The translations under genes and the position numbers were made by a program. From assembly GCA_036338435.1 (NCBI GenBank), contig JAYZCG010000052.1:4522-68521 (forward strand): a stretch of 64,000 nt of DNA, in the 5' to 3' direction. The notes beneath the pieces were generated by a model, which was given only the letters and a program-made list of their open reading frames with translations, did not search any database and was not told where the DNA came from. Of the stretch, positions 35,974-43,927 are shown one piece after another (position 1 is the first letter of the stretch; the number at the start of each line of letters is the position of its first letter). This DNA comes from JAPYTY01 sp036338435. Its GTDB lineage: Bacteria; Acidobacteriota; UBA6911; RPQK01; JADFOI01.

Positions 35974-37026
35974 TTACCCCTCTAGGAATCCCATTGCCAC
36001 AGCTAATTCAGCATTCAAAACAGAGGCTCCTGCTGCTCCTCTAATGGTATTATGTCCCAGCACAACATACTTCAAACCAAATAAAGGACATTCTCTAACT
36101 CGTCCCACCAAAGCGCTCATTCCATTATATTTTTCAACATCCCGTCTCGGCTGTGGTCGGTTTTTTTCTCGAGTTACAGCTATAGGCTGTCGAGGTGACG
36201 AGGGTAGACTTTGGACCTGTTTCGATCCACGGAAGTCCTCCCAGCAATGGATGATCTCTTCAATCGAAGCCTTATTCTTCAAACTAAGTGAAACGCATTC
36301 TAGATGGCCTTCCTCTACGGGAACCCTGGTGGCATGGGAACTCACGGTAAATGCGGCCGGCTGAAAGCTCTCTTCCTCCAGGGCACCCAGGATTTTTTGT
36401 GTTTCTGTTTCAATTTTGTCTTCTTCGCCTGAAATAAATGGAATCACGTTGCCCAAAATGTCAATTGACGATTCACCGGGATACCCCGCTCCCGAAATGG
36501 CCTGGAGGGTCACCACATGGACACGTTCTAGCCCAAACATTTTGTGAAGTGGGCCAATGGAGAGCGCCAGGATGATAGAGGAACAGTTTGCATTGGCGAC
36601 GATGGCCCCTTCCCAGCCTCGAACTTTCTGTTGCTGGGGGATGATTTTCAGATGTTCTGGATTCAGTTCCGTAACGACGAGTGGAACGTCCAAATCCATA
36701 CGGTGATTTTTCGCATTGGAAAAAACCCAATACCCCTGCTGAGCAAAAGATTCTTCAACTTCTCCTGCGACTGAAGAGTCCAAACCCGAGAATACGACTT
36801 TGCATTGGAGATCAGGCCGGCACTCTTTGACCACGATGTCACGGACCGACTCGGGCATGGAAGCGGGCTGAATCCAATTAACCGCATCCTCATAACGTTT
36901 TCCAGAAGACCGCTGGGAAGCTGCTAATTCTCTTATTTCAAACCAAGGATGATTCTTTAGTTGTAGTACGAATTTTTGGCCGACCGTACCTGTGGCACCT
37001 AAAATACCCACAGGGATTTTCACCAC
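35974..37026 (-). CDS. asd: Aspartate-semialdehyde dehydrogenase, archaeal/fungal type
   Basis: 350 aa, GTG start, GGGAG ~9 nt upstream. GILGATGTVGQKFV is the nucleotide motif. The catalytic cysteine lies in VANANCSSIILALSIGPL, and the acyl-enzyme region includes TLQAISGAGYPG. The blocks DIDIPLV-like LDVPLVVTELNPEHL, NVIPFISGEEDKIETET and RVPVEEGHLECVS follow. This is the long archaeal/fungal class rather than the enterobacterial one. It makes aspartate semialdehyde for DAP and for homoserine, and heads the dap operon. Directly upstream is the putative structured RNA, transcribed in the same direction. Confidence 0.94.
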   Translation of the reverse strand: MVKIPVGILGATGTVGQKFVLQLKNHPWFEIRELAASQRSSGKRYEDAVNWIQPASMPESVRDIVVKECRPDLQCKVVFSGLDSSVAGEVEESFAQQGYWVFSNAKNHRMDLDVPLVVTELNPEHLKIIPQQQKVRGWEGAIVANANCSSIILALSIGPLHKMFGLERVHVVTLQAISGAGYPGESSIDILGNVIPFISGEEDKIETETQKILGALEEESFQPAAFTVSSHATRVPVEEGHLECVSLSLKNKASIEEIIHCWEDFRGSKQVQSLPSSPRQPIAVTREKNRPQPRRDVEKYNGMSALVGRVRECPLFGLKYVVLGHNTIRGAAGASVLNAELAVAMGFLEG

Positions 37027-37168
37027 GATTTTCTACTCCCTTCGTCTAATAATTGTGAGAAAAACTGATAATTCCCAATGACTTAGCACAATAGCACGAA
37101 AATGCTCATCAGTGTCAAGGAAACGCCTAGACTGGGTAACTTTGTAGAAAGCGGACCGCGTGCAGAAT

Positions 37169-37620
37169 AAAAAAAGCGTCCCAAGAGATACCCACACTGA
37201 GCCGATCCTGCTGGCCTGGGGAGATCTCTCTCCCGACCCCGTTAAGAGCCGGTTTCTACCCCCCCCCAAGTGGACGACTCCGGCGTCCCCCGAGCCCTCG
37301 GCCGACCCCCGAAAGAGTCTACCGACGACCCAGAAACCGGACCATCCTTCTCGCCCTGAATTCTCCCTTTCGAGAATCCTTCCAGGACGAAAGTTCCTGG
37401 CCTGTGCCCACGCCGGTCTATGCTCCCAACCTCCCGAAGGAAGCTGGTTTTCATCCCGGCCCGTTTCCACCTTGATTCCGCCCTACCGAAGTAGGCCGGC
37501 CTCCCGGCTTCCCCCCTTGCTCGCTTCCTCGTTCTCCTGACCGAAGCCCGGGTAACGAATCTTACAAACTCAGGGCCACCGCCTCAGGGTTTCGGCTACT
37601 CGCGTTTACCCCTTGGGACG
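37169..37620 (-). ncRNA. Putative large structured RNA (unassigned)
   Basis: About 450 nt without a credible gene, GC-rich (82 of 120 bases in 37201-37320 by hand count). The two ends pair: CGTCCCAAG (37620-37612) with CTTGGGACG (37185-37177). After the 3' arm comes one C, then T7 (37175-37169). Internal hairpins, minus-strand 5' to 3': CCTAC-TTCG-GTAGG (37495-37482); CCAGCTTCC-TTCG-GGAGGTTGG (37447-37426, includes wobbles); CCAGGA/TCCTGG (37400-37382); ATTCTC/GAGAAT (~37377-37361). CCGGTTTCT (37340-37332) pairs with AGAAACCGG (37257-37249) and closes a multi-branch domain with GACTCT-TTCG-GGGGTC, CCGAG/CTCGG and GGACG/CGTCC. GGGAGA-GAGA-TCTCCC (37234-37219) follows. A promoter-like -10 lies 6 nt before 37620. 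I do not see the conserved cores of RNase P RNA, tmRNA, SRP RNA or 6S RNA. Confidence 0.65.
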
Positions 37621-37626
37621 TCTCTA

Positions 37627-37654
37627 ATTCTACACACCTCTGGGGATATTGAAA
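37627..37654 (-). promoter_or_regulatory. Candidate promoter for the structured RNA
   Basis: On the minus strand TAGAAT (37632-37627, 5 of 6 matches to the -10 consensus) follows a weak -35 TTTCAA (37654-37649) after 16 nt. Transcription would begin near 37620, exactly where the terminal stem of the putative RNA begins. Confidence 0.4.
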
Positions 37655-37677
37655 GGGATAAAAACAGAAAAAATCAA

Positions 37678-37694
37678 TGCACATAACATGTGCA
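37678..37694. repeat. Inverted repeat, 7-bp arms
   Basis: TGCACAT and ATGTGCA are perfect arms around AAC. The symmetry and 17-bp size resemble an operator for a dimeric regulator; no regulator gene is adjacent. Confidence 0.4.
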
Positions 37695-37819
37695 AAGTTA
37701 ACAATCGAATAAGAACATAGATTTAGAAAAGGTTTGGATGAAATCGCACACACATTATCCACAGATTTTTCCACACTGGTCTCTAACTTTTTTTTTAGAT
37801 ATTTTGTATGCGGGTTTTT

Positions 37820-37848
37820 CAAAGTGTACTTTGATCGATTTAATCGAT
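37820..37848. repeat. Two adjacent inverted repeats
   Basis: CAAAGT-GT-ACTTTG (37820-37833) abuts ATCGATT-T-AATCGAT (37834-37848). Both are perfect apart from the centres. They lie in the AT-rich stretch downstream of the DnaA-box pair and 150 bp upstream of the TAXI gene. Confidence 0.45.
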
Positions 37849-37998
37849 TATATTGATTTTTATGGTGGCCTTAAAATTCTAGTTGAAAGGCAGTAGAGAA
37901 GTAACTAAAAAGTTGGCGCTGGCTGAACAAAGACGGTAGGCTAGACGTTGGATCAACTAATGGTGCGTTAGGGTAAAAGTTTTTGGTAGGGGTAGCTT

Positions 37999-39027
37999 AT
38001 GAAGATTGGGAGTGTTTTATTTTTAGTGGTGCAAGTTGCGGTAGGTCTGTCTGTCTTCATTTTATTAATTGCCTGCGGTCCTTCACCCGGACTTGAATCT
38101 TCAACAGGTGAGTCAGGCCCAGTACAACTGCGCTTTGCTACTTTTACAGAAGGGACGGCCTGGTACGCTTATGGAGCAACCATAGCTGAGTTGCTTCGTC
38201 CCATCTTACCGGCAGGGTCAAGCCTGGATGTTTTGCCTTTGGCAGGAGGGGTGGCAAATCCTCAGCTGTTGGATGGGGCTAAGGCTGATTTCGCGATCAA
38301 TTTCGCCATCAACACGCGGTGGGCCCAAGAAGGCCGGCTAATCTATAAGAGTCCTTTGGAAAGCTTACGAGGATTAGTGGGGGGGCTTGATGTGTACCAT
38401 CTCCTGGCCGTGGCCCGCGAAGATCTGCCGATTCAATCGTTAGCTGAAGTTAGAGAAAAGAAAATGCCTCTCCGGCTTTATACGATTACTGTGGGAGGAC
38501 AGGGGGAACGAGCAACACAGATGCTTTTGGAAGCCTATGGGCTAAGTTACGAAGACATCAAAGCCTGGGGCGGTGAAATACATCACACTTCTTTTGATGT
38601 AATTAAAACGGCTTTTCAAGATGGCCGAGCGGACCTACTTGTTCACGGTACCCCCCCGAGTCACCCATCAGTAACTGAAATTTCCGTCATGAGTTCAGTC
38701 AAATTCCTATCGCTGTCTGAAGATATTGTGAGCAGTTTGAGTGAGGACTATGGGATGGATGCAACCGTGCTCCCGACGGGAAGTTTTCGGGGACAGGACA
38801 AGGACGTACACACCGTTGGTTGGTCGGTGACTCTAGATGCTACGACTCAAATGTCGGAGGATATGGCTTACTTAATTACTAAGACAATCCTTGAGGGCAA
38901 AGATCGATTGGGGGTTGCCCATAAGAGCCTAGAAGCTTTTGATATTTCAAGGGCAGCCAGTACAACAGGAGTTCCTCTCCATTTAGGTGCCGCTCGCTAC
39001 TATAGAGAAATAGGCCTGTTGGAATAA
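37999..39027 (+). CDS. TAXI family TRAP transporter substrate-binding lipoprotein
   Basis: 342 aa. Lipoprotein signal with lipobox LIAC near residue 28. The TAXI (TRAP-associated extracytoplasmic immunogenic) fold follows: LRFATFTEGTAWYAYGATIAELL, then PLAGGVANPQLLDGAKADFAI, GGQGERATQMLLEAYGL and ADLLVHGTPPSHPSV. It captures a small organic acid or amino acid in the periplasm and hands it to the TRAP permease encoded 56 bp downstream. The ligand is unknown; the UbiD gene downstream hints at an unsaturated or aromatic acid. Confidence 0.88.
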   Translation: MKIGSVLFLVVQVAVGLSVFILLIACGPSPGLESSTGESGPVQLRFATFTEGTAWYAYGATIAELLRPILPAGSSLDVLPLAGGVANPQLLDGAKADFAINFAINTRWAQEGRLIYKSPLESLRGLVGGLDVYHLLAVAREDLPIQSLAEVREKKMPLRLYTITVGGQGERATQMLLEAYGLSYEDIKAWGGEIHHTSFDVIKTAFQDGRADLLVHGTPPSHPSVTEISVMSSVKFLSLSEDIVSSLSEDYGMDATVLPTGSFRGQDKDVHTVGWSVTLDATTQMSEDMAYLITKTILEGKDRLGVAHKSLEAFDISRAASTTGVPLHLGAARYYREIGLLE

Positions 39028-39083
39028 TTGAGGGAGGTTTGATCAGGAATTAGGATTCCTTCCCTCACAATGAATAGTAGCTG

Positions 39084-40952
39084 ATGCTAAAACAATTTTT
39101 TCAACTGGCTTCCTTGCTAGGCATTGCATGGTCGTCCTTTCAATTGTACACAGCAGGAGTGGGGTTTTTCCCTGAGATGATCCAGCGCCCCCTGCATGTT
39201 GTTTTTGCTCTTTCATTAGCTTTCCTAGTGTATCCTGCTGTGAAAAAATCTCGAAGGACAGAAAGGTCCACGACCTTCTGTGGGGATGTAGCTTGGTACG
39301 ACCTAGCTTTTAGTGCCCTAGCATTAGCTGGTGGAGTGCATCTAGTTTGGCATTACGAGCGCTTGGTAACTCGTATCTCGTTTGTCGACCCGCTACAAAC
39401 CATGGACATTGTTGTTGCTTTGATGTTAATGGGGCTGACACTTGAGGCATGTCGGAGAATTGTGGGATGGAGCCTGCCTCTCATAGCCGGAGTCTTTCTT
39501 ATCTACCAATTTACTGGGCCATGGATGCCCGGGCTCCTTCGACACGGTGGAATATTGCTGAGCGACTTGGCTGAGCAACAGGGTTTGAGTGTACAGGGAC
39601 TTTTTGGAATCCCTACCGGAGTAATTTCAAACTATGTTTTTTATTTCGTGCTCTTTGCTGCCTTCATGGAAGTTTCTGGAGGAGGGCAGTTGTTCATCGA
39701 TCTGGCATTTCGTCTAACTGGCAAAAGGCGGGGTGGTCCCGCTAAGGGGGCCATTCTAGGCTCCAGCCTGATGGGAACCATCAGTGGGAGTGCCGTAGCC
39801 AATGTCAGTGGCACGGGTGTTTTTACTATTCCTTTGATGAAGAAAGCTGGTTATTCGGCTCCCTTTGCCGGTGCGGTGGAAGCAGTAGCTTCAACAGGAG
39901 GTCAGTTAATGCCTCCCATTATGGGGTCTGCTGCCTTTATCATGGCAGAGATGGTGGGTATTCCTTATCTAGAGATTGCCCTGTATGCAGCAGTCCCAGC
40001 CATTGTCTACTATGTAGCTCTTTTTCTGATGGTAGATCTAAAGGCCAAAAAGGAGGGTCTAGTCGGTCTAAAGAAGGAGGAGTTGCCGCAGCTCAAAGAT
40101 CTCCAGGCACGGTTGGTACTGCTTTTGCCCATGGCCGTCCTGCTGTACTACATTTTTGCCCGATACTCGTTACAAAGAGCCGCTTTTGTCGCTACCTTGG
40201 CAGTGGTGGCGTCCACTATGTTCAGTCGTACTACCCGTTTATCTTTCGCAGGAATATTAAAAGGTCTGGAGACCGGTGCGCGGCGTGCAATAGGAATTAC
40301 AATACCGGCTGCTGCTGCTGGCATTGTAGTGGGTGTAGTGTCCTACACAGGCATTGGGTTGAAGTTCTCTAGCCTCATCATTATGACTTCTGGCGGATAC
40401 CTGGTTCCAGCACTGATTCTGATCATGATCGGTTGTATTATTCTGGGAATGGGAATGCCTACTAGCGGGGCCTATATAATGGGCGCTATTTTGATGGCTC
40501 CTGCTTTGCAGAACATAGGTATAGCAGAGGTGCCATCTCATTTATTTGTTCTTTATTTCTGTGCCCTTTCAATGGTAACTCCACCTGTGGCGTTGGCTTC
40601 TTATGTGGCTGCTAGCATCAGTGGATCAGGGATTATGGAAACGGGCTGGCGTGCACTTCAGCTAAGTTTTGCAGGGTTTATTATTCCCTATGCTTTTGTT
40701 TTCAATCCTGCCATAGTTTTACAGGGAAGTTGGGAGCAGATTGTGTGGACGTCGGTCTCTCTGCTGGTGGGCACTTTTGCGTTGGCTGGGGCAATGATCC
40801 AGTATCTATTCCGAGCCAACCAAATATGGGAAACGCTTTTGCTATGGGTGTCTGCTCTACTTCTTATCGCCCCAGAATTCATTACGGATGGGGTAGGGCT
40901 TGTGGTTTTGGGAGTCGTGCTGATTAACCAGATTTGGCGGGGGGCGGATTAA
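39084..40952 (+). CDS. TRAP transporter fused permease (DctQM fusion)
   Basis: 622 aa polytopic protein. The N-terminal ~170 residues correspond to the small DctQ-like four-helix unit. The rest is the large DctM-type unit with GSSLMGTISGSAVANVSGTGVFTIPLMK, STGGQLMPPIMGSAAFIMAE and the repeat GMGMPTSGAYIMGAILMAP, written here in short blocks. Such 4TM/12TM fusions pair with TAXI binding proteins. It uses a sodium or proton gradient to import the captured acid. It forms an operon with the TAXI lipoprotein gene. Confidence 0.93.
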   Translation: MLKQFFQLASLLGIAWSSFQLYTAGVGFFPEMIQRPLHVVFALSLAFLVYPAVKKSRRTERSTTFCGDVAWYDLAFSALALAGGVHLVWHYERLVTRISFVDPLQTMDIVVALMLMGLTLEACRRIVGWSLPLIAGVFLIYQFTGPWMPGLLRHGGILLSDLAEQQGLSVQGLFGIPTGVISNYVFYFVLFAAFMEVSGGGQLFIDLAFRLTGKRRGGPAKGAILGSSLMGTISGSAVANVSGTGVFTIPLMKKAGYSAPFAGAVEAVASTGGQLMPPIMGSAAFIMAEMVGIPYLEIALYAAVPAIVYYVALFLMVDLKAKKEGLVGLKKEELPQLKDLQARLVLLLPMAVLLYYIFARYSLQRAAFVATLAVVASTMFSRTTRLSFAGILKGLETGARRAIGITIPAAAAGIVVGVVSYTGIGLKFSSLIIMTSGGYLVPALILIMIGCIILGMGMPTSGAYIMGAILMAPALQNIGIAEVPSHLFVLYFCALSMVTPPVALASYVAASISGSGIMETGWRALQLSFAGFIIPYAFVFNPAIVLQGSWEQIVWTSVSLLVGTFALAGAMIQYLFRANQIWETLLLWVSALLLIAPEFITDGVGLVVLGVVLINQIWRGAD

Positions 40953-41159
40953 CCAAGTTGGTGACACTTCATTGAACGGTAAACAGCCACGCATTTATAT
41001 ATTGTTGTTGTGGATTCCAAATTATTTGTTTGGCATGTGTTAAGAAGCTTGCTCTCTTCACAGTGATTCGGTACCGTATAGTTTCTCCAGAAATAGCTGT
41101 CCTGAAAGATACTAGAAAATTGAAAGTGAGGCGAAACATCTAATGCCAGGATTAAGACT

Positions 41160-42605
41160 ATGAGTCAAGACTTTCGAGCATGGATTGATGACGTAAAGAC
41201 TTTGGGTCTTTTGAAAACGGTGGAAGGGGCCGATTGGGACGAGGAGATTGGTGCCCTTACCGACGCTAATGCTAAGAAAAACAAGTACACGTTACTTTTT
41301 GACAAGGTTAAGGATCATGCGGATGGATTTCGGTTGCTAACTGGGGCCTTGTTGGACTCACGAAGGGTGGCTCTGACACTAGGGCTTGACCCCACTTTGA
41401 GTGATTTGGAACTGGTCACAGTACTTAGGGAGAGAATGCAGTCGGCAGGCGACAAGTTGCAAGAGTACACTCCACGGGAAGTTACGGATGCCCCTCTTTT
41501 AGAGAACACTCTTGACCCAGTGGACATGTTGAAGTTTCCTTCTCCTAAGTACTTCGAGGATGACGGGGGGCGTTATATTGGGACGGCCCATGCGGTGATG
41601 ACCCGTGACCCAGATACGGATTGGGTCAACATGGGTGTTTACCGAATGATGGTTCAGAACCAAAATACCTTGTCTATACTCTTTGAGGCGGTTCGTCACG
41701 CCCGTTTCATTGTTAAGAAGCATTGGGACGCTGGGAAACCGTGTCCAGTGGCCGTGTCCTTTGGCCACCATCCTCTGGCACTTATGTTTGCCGGGATTGA
41801 GGTTCCAGGAGGCATATCTGAACTGGCCTATGCGGGGGCGGTTGCTGAGCAACCTTATGAAGTTGTCAAAGGCCCTGTAACGGGGCTTCCCATCCCGGCA
41901 GATAGTGAAGTGGCCATCGAAGGGTATATTGTTAATGAACCTCTGCCGGAAGGTCCTTTTGGAGAGCTTTTGGGATACTACGCAAGTGGAACCTCTGATG
42001 AGTGTCCCACCGTTAATGTAGAAGCAGTCTATCACCGGGACAATCCCATTATGCTGGGGACTTGTGCTGGTCGTCCTCCTCACGATTATACTTACTTCAG
42101 GTGTCCCGTCAGAGCGGCGCTCATTTGGGACATACTAGAAAAAGCTGGTATTCAAGGTGTAAGGGGTGTGTGGTGCCATGAGGTGGGCTATTCTAGAGCC
42201 TTTACGGTAGTTTCCATTAAACAGATGTTTGCGGGTCACGATAAAATGGCTGGACACGTAGTCGCTCAATGTAGGCCTGGTGCCGTAGCTGGACGATACG
42301 TCGTGGTTGTCGATGACGACATCGATCCTACGAATCTTGAGGACGTAGTCTGGGCCATGTGCACTCGAAGCGATCCTGGTACTGGCATCGATATTATTGC
42401 AGGAACAATCGGTACTATACTGGACCCGATAGCCCCTAACGATCCAGATGACGACGTACTAGAGTACACAAGCAGTAGAGGCATCATCTACGCTACAAAG
42501 CCATTCCGAAAAGTGCTGCACAATACCTTTCCAAAGGTTGTTGAGCCTGGTCAAGCAGTCAAAGAAAAGGTTGAAAGGGATTGGTCCGAACTCTTCTCGG
42601 ACTGA
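41160..42605 (+). CDS. UbiD family prenylated-FMN decarboxylase
   Basis: 481 aa. UbiD fold: VEGADWDEEIGALTDANAKK, GRYIGTAHAVMTRDPDT, NMGVYRMMVQN, then the C-terminal blocks EGYIVNEPLPEGPFGE and RCPVRAALIWDILEKAGI. PRCPG-like segments and the EVYHRDNPI strand fit the family's Arg-Glu-Glu active site, but I did not place each residue. These enzymes (de)carboxylate aromatic or alpha,beta-unsaturated acids with prenyl-FMN. No UbiX flavin prenyltransferase gene is in the window. The cupin gene follows after 16 bp. Confidence 0.9.
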   Translation: MSQDFRAWIDDVKTLGLLKTVEGADWDEEIGALTDANAKKNKYTLLFDKVKDHADGFRLLTGALLDSRRVALTLGLDPTLSDLELVTVLRERMQSAGDKLQEYTPREVTDAPLLENTLDPVDMLKFPSPKYFEDDGGRYIGTAHAVMTRDPDTDWVNMGVYRMMVQNQNTLSILFEAVRHARFIVKKHWDAGKPCPVAVSFGHHPLALMFAGIEVPGGISELAYAGAVAEQPYEVVKGPVTGLPIPADSEVAIEGYIVNEPLPEGPFGELLGYYASGTSDECPTVNVEAVYHRDNPIMLGTCAGRPPHDYTYFRCPVRAALIWDILEKAGIQGVRGVWCHEVGYSRAFTVVSIKQMFAGHDKMAGHVVAQCRPGAVAGRYVVVVDDDIDPTNLEDVVWAMCTRSDPGTGIDIIAGTIGTILDPIAPNDPDDDVLEYTSSRGIIYATKPFRKVLHNTFPKVVEPGQAVKEKVERDWSELFSD

Positions 42606-42621
42606 GAAAGGAACTAAAAAC

Positions 42622-43002
42622 ATGGCCGTAGATAAGGAACACAAAGAATTTTACGCTCCAAACCTAGAGGAGGGATGGGAAGTTCCTCCTGGCTATCCTG
42701 ATGGTATTGAGCAAAAAATCCTGGCCGGAAGGTTGGATGAAGAAAATAAACGTGGCAGTCGTACCCGCCTATTGCGCTTTCATCCCGGTGTTTACACCAC
42801 CGCGCCGTTTGTTCATGAGTATTGGGAGGAGGTTATGCTCTTGGAGGGAGACTTGATTGTAGGCAATGACGAAAATGGAGAGGGAGGAGAAAGCTTTGCT
42901 CCTAAGACCTATGCTTGTCGACCACCGGGAGCTCCACACGGGCCTTTCAAATCAGTTAACGGGTGTCTTTTATACGAGACGCATTACTTCGATCCCGCCT
43001 AG
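42622..43002 (+). CDS. Cupin domain protein
   Basis: 126 aa from the ATG at 42622; GAAAGGA is ~8 nt upstream. A single cupin barrel: FHPGVYTTAPFVHEYWEEVMLLEGDLIVG holds a His-x-Tyr-x-x-Glu metal motif variant (in short pieces FVHEYWEEV), then YACRPPGAPHGPF with the second-motif histidine. Likely a metal enzyme or sensor; the reaction is unknown. It is cotranscribed with the UbiD gene and may act on the same compound. Confidence 0.82.
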   Translation: MAVDKEHKEFYAPNLEEGWEVPPGYPDGIEQKILAGRLDEENKRGSRTRLLRFHPGVYTTAPFVHEYWEEVMLLEGDLIVGNDENGEGGESFAPKTYACRPPGAPHGPFKSVNGCLLYETHYFDPA

Positions 43003-43123
43003 CAATGGGTTATATTCCAGAACAAATCTGCGGACACTTGTGGAGTGAAGGTGTGTGATTGTCTGTTTTGGGTATGTTGCAAAAGCTGAAAGCCTAAATC
43101 CCGGGCGCAGGGAGTTGCTCTCA

Positions 43124-43825
43124 CTACCCCAAAATAGGCAGGGTTTTTATATTGTATCCATGCGTGATCTTTCGGTTGAGAACGGGGTCTTCTAACTCCA
43201 ATTCAAACCGATCGGCAGGCGTTACCTCTTCCAATGTTGCGAGTGTGCCCCCAAACATGAGGGTCCCATTGGACAGTCCCGTTTTCGAATAACGAGTGAT
43301 CAACTCCTCCGGTGGTAGCATTGTTGCAATGGTCCCTTCCTGGTACAACGTTCTCTTACCGTCAGTGGTTACATAAGAGCGCAAGATAAGTTGATCCCAG
43401 TGTTGTTCTAGTTCGGAGTGAAGCCACAAGGTAGGGGCTATGGGTTTGTCGCAAACCTGTTTGGATACGGTGATTCCATAAGTTTCCACCTTCCGATCAG
43501 TGTGATCAGAACCTAGCCCAACCCACAGAGTTCCGTCGTGCTGGACATATACTGCTTCGACTTCTCCACTTGAATCGTTTCCCACTACTTGAATCTCTCC
43601 AGCAATAGTTAGTCGAGAGGCAGATGCTCTGTAGAAGATCGGGGTTGAGGTTGGACGAGGTACACCCAGCTTTTCAAGTTCCAAGATGTGTTTTTCCACT
43701 GCATCCTTGTTTCGACCAGTCCAACCAGCAATAACAGTAGTAGTGATTGACAAGGTAGTGGGCTGTGCTCCTCCCACTGACACTAGCTCAACGGGTAAGT
43801 CAATGGCATGAGTTCCTGAGTGCAT
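43124..43825 (-). CDS. DUF2848 family protein
   Basis: 233 aa. Blocks TVIAGWTGRNKDAVEKHILEL, GVPRPTSTPIFYRAS, VWVGLGSDHTDRKVE (here LWVGLGSDHTDRKVE) and KPIAPTLWL match DUF2848, a group of cytoplasmic proteins distantly like fumarylacetoacetate hydrolases. Function unknown, but the family often accompanies catabolic genes. It is on the opposite strand to, and convergent with, the UbiD-cupin pair. Confidence 0.85.
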   Translation of the reverse strand: MHSGTHAIDLPVELVSVGGAQPTTLSITTTVIAGWTGRNKDAVEKHILELEKLGVPRPTSTPIFYRASASRLTIAGEIQVVGNDSSGEVEAVYVQHDGTLWVGLGSDHTDRKVETYGITVSKQVCDKPIAPTLWLHSELEQHWDQLILRSYVTTDGKRTLYQEGTIATMLPPEELITRYSKTGLSNGTLMFGGTLATLEEVTPADRFELELEDPVLNRKITHGYNIKTLPILG

Positions 43826-43927
43826 AGCGGGGCATTATACAGCATCTATATCTAAATGCCTTGTCCCATTGCATTGAAACGTACCGACTCTTAGAATATC
43901 TTTGTCGTCTTTAAACAAAAGTTAGTA

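Larger units (their letters stand above)
37621..37998. other. AT-rich intergenic region with DnaA-box-like sites
   Basis: About 380 bp with no credible gene between the putative RNA and the TAXI gene. TTATCCACA (37755-37763), a perfect DnaA-box consensus, is followed after 3 bp by TTTTCCACA (37767-37775), one mismatch, in the same direction. Next come T9 (37788-37796) and a stretch with 16 G/C in 60 (37801-37860, hand count). Such a layout is seen at replication origins, but no dnaA, dnaN, rpmH, gidA or par gene is adjacent and only two boxes are visible. The region must also hold the promoter of the TAXI gene. Confidence 0.4.

Noticed and set aside
37160..37540. Open frames on both strands (plus 37160-37540, minus 37033-37470) in the GC-rich block
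   Set aside because: They are rich in Pro/Ser/Arg, lack a ribosome-binding site and overlap each other; the base-paired hairpins explain the sequence better as RNA.
37169..37620. RNase P RNA (rnpB) as the identity of the structured RNA
   Set aside because: Size and end pairing fit, and AGAAACCGGCT is faintly like the 3' core, but the universal GAGGAAAGTCC core is not visible and AGAAACCGG pairs instead with CCGGTTTCT within the block. An Infernal search would settle it.
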